The position numbers were made by a program, and so were the translations under genes. The notes beneath the pieces were generated by a model, which did not search any database, was not told the origin of the DNA, and was given only the letters and a program-made list of their open reading frames with translations. A stretch of 64,000 bases of DNA from Parageobacillus caldoxylosilyticus NBRC 107762 (lineage in GTDB: Bacteria; Bacillota; Bacilli; Bacillales; Anoxybacillaceae): NCBI RefSeq assembly GCF_000632715.1, contig NZ_BAWO01000031.1, positions 1 to 64,000 on the forward strand. Direction: 5' to 3'. Shown here in pieces: positions 53,149 through 61,182 of the stretch (position 1 is the stretch's first letter; the number at the start of each line of letters is the position of its first letter).

Positions 53149-53172
53149 ACGACGAGTGGCATTACTCGTCGT
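53149..53172. terminator. Bidirectional terminator
   Basis: ACGACGAGT/ACTCGTCGT stem between the convergent yppC and yozD genes, overlapping the last yozD codons. Confidence 0.8.
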
Positions 53173-53344
53173 CTTCTATGTCCAGCTCCTCGTCAATAAT
53201 GCATTTTTCCAGCAAATAATCAAACGTAATATCGGCCAGCTCCTCCAATTCCGTCTTCGTCGGCACAAAACCGCGGCGGATCAATTCATGAAAAAAAAAT
53301 TCAGCAATTTCCTCCGTATCAATGACCACTTCGATTTCCTTCAC
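53162..53344 (-). CDS. yozD: YozD-family small acidic protein
   Basis: A 60-residue acidic protein: KEIEVVIDTEEIAEFFFHEL, TELEELADITFDYLLEKC. It corresponds to B. subtilis YozD in length, sequence style and position before yodN; function unknown. GTG at 53344 behind AAAGGGGG. The ATG at 53380 lacks an SD. Confidence 0.78.
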   Translation of the reverse strand: MKEIEVVIDTEEIAEFFFHELIRRGFVPTKTELEELADITFDYLLEKCIIDEELDIEDDE

Positions 53345-53478
53345 GACATCTCGCCCCCTTTGTAATGTTGTATGTATCATTATACCGTTTTATGTCAAAA
53401 GAATTTCCTCATTGATGTACTATTTCTCCCGATTTGGCCATATATGTAGTAACAAAAACGATCACGGGGGAATGGAAT

Positions 53479-53601
53479 ATGGACAAGCAGTCAGTAGCAG
53501 ATAAAATAATGGAAACAGTTGTAAACAGTTTGGCAGTCATCGTGATGGTTGCCGGAATTCCTTACTTTCTGTTTATTTTATTTCAATTTCTATTATGGTA
53601 A
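53479..53601 (+). CDS. 40-residue single-pass membrane peptide
   Basis: MDKQSVADKIMETVVNSLAV, then a hydrophobic helix to the C terminus (VMVAGIPYFLFILFQFLLW). ATG preceded by GGGGGAAT at proper spacing. Its last 19 bases overlap the 3' end of the convergent yodN gene. Unknown function. Confidence 0.55.
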   Translation: MDKQSVADKIMETVVNSLAVIVMVAGIPYFLFILFQFLLW

Positions 53602-54227
53602 TTAGCCATCATTTGTAAACGTTCTACAACTGTTTCCATCATCTGTTTATACCGTTCATCGCGAAACCATTCGTATAGGAATTTGTAATCGTTATACATA
53701 TCAAGCAGCTCATCAATCGATGGCAACTTCGCCTCCCCTTCCGCAGGAGAAAGGAGAGCATATGCTTTCATTGGTGCGGATTGGACAATATTTTGTATGA
53801 GAATAATAGATGTTTCTTCATCATCTGCTAGCGGGATCATATCATCCATATGGACCTCAATTTCCCAGCCGTCAATTAACCGTTTTAATTCATAAATCGT
53901 TTCTTCCCATCCCTCCCCATGATAGCGGTAAATTTCTGTGCGCACTCCAACCACTTTAAATAAATGGTCTCCGTAGTCGCGAACGCGGACAATTTCTCCC
54001 AGGAAAAACGGCAGCTCCACTTCTATTTCTTCGGTAATCCATAAATCGCCGGTAAAGTCAGATAGCAATACCAGCATATGTTCCATAAATAAGCTGCGGC
54101 TATGGTTAATTTCATATAAAAATGTATCATCGCTTTGTTGAATATCCGTGATCGTGCCAACTGTTCCATACAGCGTGTTTACAACAATATCTCCGACCGA
54201 AAATTTTGGGCGCTTTGGGCCACTCAT
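53583..54227 (-). CDS. yodN: YodN-like protein
   Basis: A 214-residue soluble protein with two barrel-like segments near the N terminus (FSVGDIVVNTLYGTVGTITD; ELPFFLGEIVRVRDYGDHLF) and an acidic helical C-terminal part ending in WFRDERYKQMMETVVERLQM. It corresponds to B. subtilis YodN by position between yozD and yozE; function unknown. ATG at 54227, preceded by an SD that contains an uninterrupted run of nine G. Confidence 0.75.
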   Translation of the reverse strand: MSGPKRPKFSVGDIVVNTLYGTVGTITDIQQSDDTFLYEINHSRSLFMEHMLVLLSDFTGDLWITEEIEVELPFFLGEIVRVRDYGDHLFKVVGVRTEIYRYHGEGWEETIYELKRLIDGWEIEVHMDDMIPLADDEETSIILIQNIVQSAPMKAYALLSPAEGEAKLPSIDELLDMYNDYKFLYEWFRDERYKQMMETVVERLQMMANYHNRN

Positions 54228-54356
54228 TCATATCCCCCCCCCACCTAAAGCTGTGATAGTATATTATATGCATATACCAATGAGTGGACACCTCCGCGAC
54301 CGTGGAAAAACATATTGATAGCGCTTTCGAAAAAGGGGAGCGGAAGCAATGCCCAA

Positions 54357-54575
54357 TTATGCCTCCTGTAAAAATTGTTCCCAAAGCTCATCAAATACGA
54401 TCATGCTGTCTAAATAATCACCGTTTAGCTCCAAATACTGGCTAATTTCATTATAATCTGCCGATGATTTCGGAAAACTATGATCATAATATGCTCCGTT
54501 GGCAAATCGCACAAACGGGTCTTCACTTTTGCCGTCACGGAATTTCAATAAATAGCGATAAAATGATTTTGCCAT
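54357..54575 (-). CDS. yozE: YozE/UPF0346 SAM-like helical protein
   Basis: A 72-residue protein with the UPF0346 pattern SFYRYLLKFRDGKSEDPFVR, FANGAYYDHSFPKSS and DYLDSMIVFDELWEQF. The fold is a small helical bundle; the role is unknown. ATG behind AGGATGGTG. Confidence 0.88.
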   Translation of the reverse strand: MAKSFYRYLLKFRDGKSEDPFVRFANGAYYDHSFPKSSADYNEISQYLELNGDYLDSMIVFDELWEQFLQEA

Positions 54576-54744
54576 CTTTCACCATCCTCTTCCGTTTTCT
54601 TTGTTGCCATTTTAATGATTTTTTTTCATTTTGTGAAGCATTTTGTCTAGAAAAAATTAGGATGCCACTCCTTTCCGCTTCTGGCTCTTCTTTGTATTGA
54701 AATAGTACGCACTAGAAAGCAGTTTCATGAAAAAAATTATCAAA

Positions 54745-54772
54745 AAAGAAGGCGTTTTCATCGCCTTTTTAC
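54745..54772 (-). terminator. Terminator
   Basis: AAGGCG/CGCCTT hairpin with T runs on both sides, downstream of the thioredoxin-reductase-like gene. Confidence 0.7.
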
Positions 54773-54774
54773 CA

Positions 54775-55674
54775 TCACCGCTGTTCTACAATACTTTTAT
54801 GAATCCATATTGCCGCCTGTGCGCCTTCTCCCATGGCGATCGTTACTTGCTCGGAATGAACGCCGATGTCGCCTGCCGCCCAAATATTGGGGACATTGGT
54901 TTGTTTCGTGCGCGGATTAGTCGGAATGTGTTTATTTTCTAATCGCTCTACGCCAAGCTGTTTCGCTAAATCCGTATTAACTTTGTTATGGCCAAAGGCA
55001 ATAAAGCCGCGTTCCGCGAAAATTTCGTTGCCATTTTGCAGACGGACGCCGGAAAACTCCGGTCCTTCCTTAATGAGCACGGACGCAATCGGCTCGCGAA
55101 AGTAACGAATGCCTTTCGCTTGTAGCTGTTTCTGCCACGTTGCTGATAGTTCTTCGCCGTCATGATTAATATAAATAATGTCGTTTGTCCAATATAACAG
55201 CGTTATGGCCATATTGGCCCCGGCAGTGCCCGCGCCAAGCACGATCACTTTTTTATTGGTGACTTCATATCCGTCGCAGTCCGGGCATACGTAAATGCTT
55301 GTCCCTAAACATGGAATTAGATTTGGAATGGGCGGAATCCGGTCTTTTACCCCTGTTGCAAACAGCAGGCGCTCACTTTCATACGTATTCCCGCTTTTGC
55401 CAAACAGAACAAATACGTTGCCTTTTTTCTCGGCGGCAATCACCTCATCGTCGGCAAAATGCACCCCGAATTGTTCCGCTTGTTTTCTTCCAATCGCTCG
55501 CAGCTTTTCCCCGCTTACCCCGTCCGGCCAGCCGAGCACGTTATGGTACGCGCGGCAAAGGGTGGAACGACCGTTATTGGCATCAATCACCAAAACGCGG
55601 TGATGGTAGCGGCCAAGCTGGATCGCCGCCTGCAATCCGGCAATTCCGCCCCCGATAATAATGCATTCATACAT
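54775..55674 (-). CDS. Thioredoxin-reductase-like flavoprotein
   Basis: A 299-residue FAD/NAD(P) disulfide oxidoreductase. FAD loop IIIGGGIAGLQAA at 5-17, active-site pair CPDC near 135-138, NAD(P) loop VLGAGTAGANMA near 151-162 and the FAD end motif NIWAAGDIG. The CxxC is present, so a redox-active disulfide is likely, but the real thiol partner is unknown. Stand-alone gene, ATG at 55674. Confidence 0.85.
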   Translation of the reverse strand: MYECIIIGGGIAGLQAAIQLGRYHHRVLVIDANNGRSTLCRAYHNVLGWPDGVSGEKLRAIGRKQAEQFGVHFADDEVIAAEKKGNVFVLFGKSGNTYESERLLFATGVKDRIPPIPNLIPCLGTSIYVCPDCDGYEVTNKKVIVLGAGTAGANMAITLLYWTNDIIYINHDGEELSATWQKQLQAKGIRYFREPIASVLIKEGPEFSGVRLQNGNEIFAERGFIAFGHNKVNTDLAKQLGVERLENKHIPTNPRTKQTNVPNIWAAGDIGVHSEQVTIAMGEGAQAAIWIHKSIVEQR

Positions 55675-55746
55675 GTTGTTTCACTCCCGATTATCGTTTT
55701 TATCTTTTATTGTCTGCTGCTTATTCCTATTCATGCATAAAAAAAC

Positions 55747-55769
55747 GCTGTCTCCAAACAGGAGGCAGC
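55747..55769 (-). terminator. bioB terminator
   Basis: A 9-bp stem GCTGTCTCC/GGAGGCAGC (one G-T pair) followed on the minus strand by a run of seven T. Confidence 0.82.
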
Positions 55770-55779
55770 ATCGGTAAAC

Positions 55780-56778
55780 TTAGGAGCAAATCGTTTGCTC
55801 TTCTGCAGAAAAATCAATTTCAAAGCCGAGATCTTCAAGCATTTGGTAATCAGCCGATTTCTCTTGACCGGCCGTTGTCAAATAATCGCCGACAAAAATC
55901 GAATTGGCCGCATATAAGCCGAGCGGCTGCAGCGAACGCAAATTGACTTCGCGCCCGCCGGCGATGCGGATTTCTTTCGCCGGGTTCATGTAGCGGAACA
56001 AGGCCAGCACTTTCAGGCAGTAACGCGGATCCAATTCATTCGTTCCTTCAAGAGGCGTCCCATCAACCGCATGCAAAAAGTTGACCGGGATCGAATCGGC
56101 ATCAAGAAGACGCAAGCTCCGCGCCATATTCACCACATCTTGTTTTGTTTCTTTCATGCCGATAATGACGCCCGAACATGGAGAAATGCCCGCTTCTTTC
56201 ACTGTTTCCACCGTCTGCACACGATCATCGTATGTATGAGAAGTCGTAATGTTCGGATGATGTTCTTTCGATGTATTAATGTTATGGTTATAGCGGTCGA
56301 CTCCCGCCTCTTTGAGGCGCGCCGCTTGTTCCGGCTTTAAGATGCCCAGGCAGGCGCAAACTTTGAGCCCAAACCGCTCCTTAATTTCTTTGACCGCAGA
56401 AACAACCGTATCGATTTCTTTTTCGCTCGGACCGCGGCCGCTCGCGACAATGCAGTACGTGCCAATGCGCAGGCGGTATGCTTCTTCCGCGCCGCGCAGG
56501 AGCGTTTCTTTATCGACCATTTTATAGGTCTTTACCGGCGCCGTCGAAACGGCGGACTGGGCGCAATAGCCGCAGTTTTCCGGGCACAGCCCCGATTTGG
56601 CGTTAATGATCATGTTCAGTTTCACTTTGTTGCCGTAATATTTGCGGCGAATGCGATACGCTCCCTGCAACAACAGCAGCAGTTCTTCATCCGGACAGTC
56701 CAAAATCGCCAGCGCTTCTTCATCGGTCAGTTCGTGGCCTTCAATGACACGATCGGCTAATTCCAACCAATTTGGCAT
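55780..56778 (-). CDS. bioB: Biotin synthase
   Basis: Radical-SAM insertion of sulfur into dethiobiotin. 332 residues. The 4Fe-4S cluster motif is C65-PEN-C69-GY-C72, and YNHNINTSKEHHP and the auxiliary-cluster residues (Cys in VCACLG and in GISPCSG, Arg in EIRIAGGRE) are conserved. No other bio genes are adjacent, so this is an orphan bioB. A BirA-like site overlaps its promoter. Its product is needed by the yngHB carrier at 27.6 kb. Confidence 0.95.
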   Translation of the reverse strand: MPNWLELADRVIEGHELTDEEALAILDCPDEELLLLLQGAYRIRRKYYGNKVKLNMIINAKSGLCPENCGYCAQSAVSTAPVKTYKMVDKETLLRGAEEAYRLRIGTYCIVASGRGPSEKEIDTVVSAVKEIKERFGLKVCACLGILKPEQAARLKEAGVDRYNHNINTSKEHHPNITTSHTYDDRVQTVETVKEAGISPCSGVIIGMKETKQDVVNMARSLRLLDADSIPVNFLHAVDGTPLEGTNELDPRYCLKVLALFRYMNPAKEIRIAGGREVNLRSLQPLGLYAANSIFVGDYLTTAGQEKSADYQMLEDLGFEIDFSAEEQTICS

Positions 56779-56810
56779 TCTACCTCTCCCCTTTCCATAT
56801 GATTACATTT

Positions 56811-56840
56811 ATCGTATCGGAAGAGGAGTTAGATTGTCAA
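56811..56840 (-). promoter_or_regulatory. bioB promoter
   Basis: TTGACA (56840-56835) and TACGAT (56816-56811) with 18 bases between. The -35 box lies inside the right half of the BirA-like operator. Confidence 0.6.
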
Positions 56841-56864
56841 CTAAAATTTTATAAAGGTTAACTA
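56834..56864 (-). promoter_or_regulatory. BirA-like operator of bioB
   Basis: On the minus strand TAGTTAACC-N13-AGTTGACAA, close to the Gram-positive BirA consensus TTGTTAACC...GGTTAACAA. The left half contains the stop codon of the upstream TPR gene. Confidence 0.65.
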
Positions 56865-57343
56865 TCTTGATCCCACACTTCATCAAGATGATCGGCGTAA
56901 AATATTAACGCTTTTTCATATGTTTTTATCCAAGGATCGGGGGAAGAAGCGACTAGCGCATGAATCAACATTGATACTGCCTTTTTTTCTTCTCTCATAT
57001 GATAAAGCGTCATCGCCAAAAATGCTTGTAAGGCTACATTCTCAGGGAACTCTTTTAATCCCTGTCCCAATACGTTTGCCGCTTTTTCATACTCACCTAT
57101 ACAGCGATAACTGCTTCCTAATTGGATAAATGCTCTCTGACGAAGTTCGCCTTCAATACCATAATCAATCGCCTTTTCATAATACGGAATTGCCTTTCTT
57201 TCCAAACCTAACGCATCCAAAGCAGTTGCATAATAAAAATAAATGGCTCCATCTTGAGGATGTGCATCAAGCAACGACTGCAATATCGTTTGCGCTTCTT
57301 CATATCGCTTTGCTTCGATCAGTTTTATCACCTGATTCAACAT
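56858..57343 (-). CDS. Tetratricopeptide-repeat protein
   Basis: A 161-residue soluble protein of about four TPR units (AQTILQSLLDAHPQDGAIYF, KAIPYYEKAID, GSSYRCIGEYEKAANVLGQG, KAVSMLIHAL), with a short acidic tail. Likely a protein-interaction scaffold; partner unknown. ATG behind AGAAGGAGGGA. Its stop codon sits inside the bioB operator. Confidence 0.85.
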   Translation of the reverse strand: MLNQVIKLIEAKRYEEAQTILQSLLDAHPQDGAIYFYYATALDALGLERKAIPYYEKAIDYGIEGELRQRAFIQLGSSYRCIGEYEKAANVLGQGLKEFPENVALQAFLAMTLYHMREEKKAVSMLIHALVASSPDPWIKTYEKALIFYADHLDEVWDQDS

Positions 57344-57412
57344 TTAGTTTCCCTCCTTCTCCTCAATATGTGGTTGTTCGAGCAAACGAACGAAAAATCC
57401 TTCACTAGTCAT

Positions 57413-57453
57413 ATAAAAAGGATATGCTGTCCCGTATGGGCGCATATCCTTTG
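57413..57453 (-). terminator. Terminator of the FAD dehydrogenase gene
   Basis: AAAGGATATGC/GCATATCCTTT stem with an inner loop and a T run on the minus side. Confidence 0.8.
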
Positions 57454-57457
57454 CCAT

Positions 57458-58897
57458 TTATTTGGTTAATTTTTCGACGATATCGCGAGCGATCCATACG
57501 CCGCAGGCGCTCGCTTGGGCGAGTCCGCGCGTAATGCCGGCGCCGTCGCCGCCGACATATAAGCCGGATATTTCCGTCTCAAACCGGTCGTTTAATTTCG
57601 GGCGCGCCGAATAAAACTTCGCTTCGACGCCGTAAAAGAGCGTATGTTCCGAAGCCAGCCCCGGTGTGACGTGGTTCAGCGCCTCTGTCATTTCGATTAA
57701 GCTTTTCATCGTATTATATGGAAGCACAAGGCCTAAATCGCCAGGCACGGCTTCTTTCAATGTCGGTTCGATAAATCCTTCTTTGATCCGTTTTTCCGTA
57801 GAACGTCTTCCTTTTAAAATGTCGCCGTATTTTTGCACAATGATGCCGCCGTTCGATAAAGCGTTAGCGAGCCGCGAAATTTCATGGGCGTATTCGTTCG
57901 GCTTATCAAACGGGTCAGAAAACTTGTGCGATACAAGAAGCGCAAAATTGGTGTTGTTGCTGCCAAGTTTCGGATCTTTATAAGCATGGCCGTTTGCAAG
58001 CATAATGCCGGAATGGTTTTCAACGACAACGTGCCCGGAAGGATTGCTGCAAAACGTACGCACTTGCGTCCCGACCGACGTGTTGAAAATAAATTTTCCT
58101 TCGTACAAATGTTCATTAATCTCTTCCATGACAATGTTGGATGTTTCGACACGCACGCCGATGTCGACTTGGTTGTTGATCATGCGCAAGCGGCGTTTTC
58201 GCAATATTTTGCTCAGCCACACCGACCCGTCGCGCCCCGGTGCGATGACGACTTTCTCCGCCGTCAGCGTTTCGCCGTTTTTCAGGACCACTCCTGTCAC
58301 TCGATGCCCATCGTTCGTTTTTTCCGTTACAATATCCTCCACTTCGGTCTTAAAACGCATCTCAATCCGCTCATGCAAATATTCAAAAATGCTTTTTAAA
58401 ATTTCCAAGTTTTGCTCCGTTCCTAAATGGCGGACATAGGCGCGAAGCAGCTTCAAACCGGCAGCATAGGCGCGGCGCTCAATTTCTTTCACTTTTTCTG
58501 TCATCGGGTCGGTAATCGACGTCGTCGCGCCGTGTTTTAAATTAATCTCGTCGACATAGCGAATGAGTTCCAACACTTTGGACGCCGGCAAATAATCGGT
58601 CATCCAGCCGCCAAATTCGCTGGTGATATTAAATTTGCCGTCCGAATAGGCGCCGGCCCCGCCGAAGCCGTTCGTAATCGAGCATGCCGGCACGCATCCG
58701 GCGTAATCTTTTTTGCCAGCCGGCGGCGGGCACTTTTCAATCTTTTTCTGAAGAATCGGACAATTGCGCTTATATATATCGTGTCCTTTATCAATTAACA
58801 GGACATTCGCCCCTGGAAGTTTCAACGTTAATTCGTAACAAGTAAAAATGCCTGCCGGACCTGCGCCGACGACAATGACATCGTAATGGCTTTTCAT
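57458..58897 (-). CDS. FAD-dependent dehydrogenase (COG2509 type)
   Basis: A 479-residue flavoprotein. The Rossmann loop VVVGAGPAGIFTCYEL is at about 8-23, with a Cys/Pro-rich segment (CPPPAGKKDYAGCVPACS) and NGFGGAGAYSDGKFN following, then the FAD end motif GLYVGGDGAGITRGLAQASA. The family is widespread and annotated only as uncharacterised FAD-dependent dehydrogenase. ATG at 58897 behind GGGGGATGG. The frame to 58960 lacks an SD. Confidence 0.85.
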   Translation of the reverse strand: MKSHYDVIVVGAGPAGIFTCYELTLKLPGANVLLIDKGHDIYKRNCPILQKKIEKCPPPAGKKDYAGCVPACSITNGFGGAGAYSDGKFNITSEFGGWMTDYLPASKVLELIRYVDEINLKHGATTSITDPMTEKVKEIERRAYAAGLKLLRAYVRHLGTEQNLEILKSIFEYLHERIEMRFKTEVEDIVTEKTNDGHRVTGVVLKNGETLTAEKVVIAPGRDGSVWLSKILRKRRLRMINNQVDIGVRVETSNIVMEEINEHLYEGKFIFNTSVGTQVRTFCSNPSGHVVVENHSGIMLANGHAYKDPKLGSNNTNFALLVSHKFSDPFDKPNEYAHEISRLANALSNGGIIVQKYGDILKGRRSTEKRIKEGFIEPTLKEAVPGDLGLVLPYNTMKSLIEMTEALNHVTPGLASEHTLFYGVEAKFYSARPKLNDRFETEISGLYVGGDGAGITRGLAQASACGVWIARDIVEKLTK

Positions 58898-59077
58898 TTG
58901 TCCATCCCCCACTTCCCGTATTCCATTTGTAAATATATCAACTATTTTTCTTCTCGTCAAGATAAAATACGAACTTTTTGATGATTATACACAAATAATG
59001 TTCGTTATTTTTTATCTTGTTTTTGCGGGCAAAAATTGATAAGTTGATAAAGTAGCAAAATAGAGAGGGGGAAACCA

Positions 59078-59674
59078 ATGCGGTTTTTCGTAAAAAACTT
59101 TATCAACGGTGTCATTACGATTGTTCCGATTATTTTAGCGGTGTACGTATGCTATAAAGTGTTCACCTTTTTAGACGGGCTGCTTGGCAATTATGTGCGT
59201 CCGTACTTGCAGGATGATTACATACCAGGGATCGGCATTTTATGTACGATCGTTCTTATCACCGTCTGCGGCTGGCTGTCGACGCAATATATTAGCGGCC
59301 GAATTATTCGTCTTCTTGACCGGTTGCTAGAAAGCCTTCCGTTCATTAAAACGGTTTATTCCGTCATTAAAGATACCGTTTCCTCGTTTGTTGGCGAAAA
59401 ACGGTCTTTTTCTAAAGTTGTGCTTGTCACCTTGCCAAACACGGAACTGAAATGCATCGGCTTTATTACATCCGAGGAAGTCGAAAACTGGCTCAATCCA
59501 CTCCAAGACCACGTTGCCGTCTACGTTCCGCAGACGTTCCAAGTGGCAGGCATCACTTTTCTAGTCCCAAAAGAACAAGTGGAAGTCATCGACATGAAGC
59601 CGGAGGAAGCGATGAAATTTGTGCTTTCCGGCGGAATGGCATCGTCCAAAAAGAAAGGGCTGCCCGAAACATAG
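59078..59674 (+). CDS. DUF502 membrane protein
   Basis: A 198-residue protein with two N-terminal helices (about 8-30, 52-70). Conserved segments follow: LLESLPFIKTVYSVIKDTV and, later, VAVYVPQTFQVAGITFLVPKEQVEVID. This is the DUF502 family, function unknown. ATG behind AGAGGGGGA. Convergent with corA. Confidence 0.88.
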   Translation: MRFFVKNFINGVITIVPIILAVYVCYKVFTFLDGLLGNYVRPYLQDDYIPGIGILCTIVLITVCGWLSTQYISGRIIRLLDRLLESLPFIKTVYSVIKDTVSSFVGEKRSFSKVVLVTLPNTELKCIGFITSEEVENWLNPLQDHVAVYVPQTFQVAGITFLVPKEQVEVIDMKPEEAMKFVLSGGMASSKKKGLPET

Positions 59675-59690
59675 GAGGCAGCCTTCTTCA
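59658..59690. terminator. Terminator between DUF502 gene and corA
   Basis: GGCTGCC/GGCAGCC stem spanning the DUF502 stop codon, followed by TTCTTCATT. Confidence 0.7.
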
Positions 59691-59693
59691 TTG

Positions 59694-60638
59694 TTAAAAA
59701 TATCGTTTTTTCCAGAAAATATAGGCGGTAGCGGCTGACAAGGAGGCAGCCAGCAACATCGCGACTAAAAAGGCGTATGGGGAATGTTGATACGGAATCG
59801 GCACGTTCATGCCATAGAAGCTTGCGACCATCGTCGGCAAGGAAATGACAATCGTAATCGCCGTCAAAAATTTCATGACGATGTTTAAGTTATTGGAAAT
59901 AACAGAAGCGAAGGCATCCATCATCCCGCTTAAAATGCTACTGTATACTTCCGCCATTTCAATCGCCTGTTTATTTTCGATAATAACATCTTGCAGCAAA
60001 TCTTGATCATCTTCATACATACGCAAATAATTCAGGCGCAACAGCCGTTCCATGACAATATTGTTCGCCTTCAGCGACGTCATAAAATAGACCAGGCTTT
60101 TTTCCATGCTGAGAAGGGAAAACAATTCTTTATTTTTCATCGACTGATGCAATTCTTTTTCAATTTCGGTCGTTCTTCGGTTAATTTGTTTTAAATAACG
60201 CAAATAATAGGTGGAAATCACATATAGCATTTGCAAAGCAAAGCGCGTTTTCATAAACGTGTAAAAGTTTTTGATTTTGTTTTTGGAAAACTCTTCGAAA
60301 ATCGGGTTTTCCTGCAAGCAAACGGTAATGAAGCACGTATTCGTAATAATCATGCCAATCGGAATCGTTTCGTACATTGGACCGTCTACTTCATCATTGG
60401 CAGCAATCGGAATATCGACGATAATCAATACGTGGTTGTCTTCTTTTTCGACGCGCGACCGCTCCTCGTCGTCCAACGCATCTTTGATCGAATCAATCGG
60501 AATATCGAGATGATTAGCAATGTAGCGAATTTCTTCTTCGGTCGGTGCTACTAAATTAATCCAGCAGCCGTTTTTAATTTCATCGATTTCTTTCATTTTT
60601 CCGTTTGCATCGGATAAATACATTTTCATCATACGCAT
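59694..60638 (-). CDS. corA: CorA-family Mg2+ transporter (second copy)
   Basis: A 314-residue CorA with N-terminal acidic segments (DALDDEERSRVEKEDNHVLI), a long stalk and two C-terminal helices. The selectivity motif YGMN lies in ASFYGMNVPIPYQHSP. It belongs to another subgroup than the CorA at 45 kb. ATG at 60638 is four bases after GGAGG; ATG 60632 has better spacing. Directly preceded by a short upstream ORF ending in front of the SD, so translation is probably coupled. Confidence 0.88.
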   Translation of the reverse strand: MRMMKMYLSDANGKMKEIDEIKNGCWINLVAPTEEEIRYIANHLDIPIDSIKDALDDEERSRVEKEDNHVLIIVDIPIAANDEVDGPMYETIPIGMIITNTCFITVCLQENPIFEEFSKNKIKNFYTFMKTRFALQMLYVISTYYLRYLKQINRRTTEIEKELHQSMKNKELFSLLSMEKSLVYFMTSLKANNIVMERLLRLNYLRMYEDDQDLLQDVIIENKQAIEMAEVYSSILSGMMDAFASVISNNLNIVMKFLTAITIVISLPTMVASFYGMNVPIPYQHSPYAFLVAMLLAASLSAATAYIFWKKRYF

Positions 60639-60650
60639 CCTTCCTCCTTT

Positions 60651-60791
60651 TCACCGCGAGGAAGTTTGCGCTTCTCCTTTTCCGATCGGAGCTCGTTTTC
60701 GTACGATGAGTAGCTGCGACGATCGAAAAAGAAGAAGACAAAGCTCCCCGCTACATTCCGGCTCTGGTTCGCTCGAACTTCGACTACTCAT
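60651..60791 (-). CDS. Putative corA leader peptide (uORF with EPEPE motif)
   Basis: A 46-codon ORF beginning MSSRSSSEPEPECSGEL and continuing LCLLLFRSSQLLIVRKRA. AAAGGAGTGA stands 11 bases before the ATG. The TGA is followed at once by AAAAGGAGGAAGG and the corA ATG. The early alternating Glu/Pro run and later hydrophobic then basic part resemble Mg2+-sensing leader peptides in design. SD and start lie in one arm of the hairpin at 60688-60809. Whether it is translated is not shown. Confidence 0.5.
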   Translation of the reverse strand: MSSRSSSEPEPECSGELCLLLFRSSQLLIVRKRAPIGKGEAQTSSR

Positions 60792-60809
60792 ATACGAAAA
60801 CGTCACTCC
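60688..60809 (-). promoter_or_regulatory. Long inverted repeat in the corA leader
   Basis: Minus-strand arms 60809-60784 and 60713-60688: GGAG-x3-CGTTTTCGTA-x-ATGAGTAG pairs with CTACTCAT-x2-TACGAAAACG-x2-CTCC, about 22 pairs. The 5' arm holds the SD and start codon of the leader ORF. The distal CTCC could alternatively pair with the corA SD. Confidence 0.65.
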
Positions 60810-60900
60810 TTTCCAAAAAAGTACTCCTCGATTAATAATAACGTTGAATGACGTATTTGTATAGTAGTTTGCCAAAGAAAAAAGCAGCCTACTGGCTACT

Positions 60901-61038
60901 TTATTCACTGGCTGGCGTTGTGTTAAAAAAATCGCGCTCGTTTTTTTCTTTTTTGGTATGGCCGGATTGTTTTTTCGTTTTCTTTCCCATCAGCCCATCC
61001 GATTCGTAGCTTAAAGGAAATGGACGTTTTTTCTCCAC
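60901..61038 (-). CDS. 45-residue basic protein, unknown
   Basis: A small Lys-rich protein starting MEKKRPFPLSYESDGLMGKK and ending NTTPASE. GTG at 61038 behind AAGGAGGGGG. It lies upstream of the corA leader on the same strand, so co-transcription is possible. Family unknown. Confidence 0.6.
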   Translation of the reverse strand: MEKKRPFPLSYESDGLMGKKTKKQSGHTKKEKNERDFFNTTPASE

Positions 61039-61182
61039 TTTTTCCCCCTCCTTATTTTGTTTTCTCTCTTTTTACTTTTTGTCAGCGGGAAGCAATTTAA
61101 TCCAAAATGTCATAAGATGTTCATGAAACTTTTTACATAAAGGCCATCGTTTTCTTATAATATTAGTTGAGGAGGAGGAATA

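Noticed and set aside
54316..54329. cre-like site TGATAGCGCTTTCG near yodN
   Set aside because: One mismatch to the CcpA consensus and no catabolic gene beside it; such matches are expected by chance.
60640..60900. M-box (ykoK) Mg2+ riboswitch in front of corA
   Set aside because: None of the conserved M-box core words are present.
60651..60908. 85-codon version of the corA leader ORF beginning at GTG 60908
   Set aside because: Its start overlaps the stop of the 45-residue gene without its own SD, and the first 39 residues are not protein-like. The ATG at 60791 with an SD is preferred.
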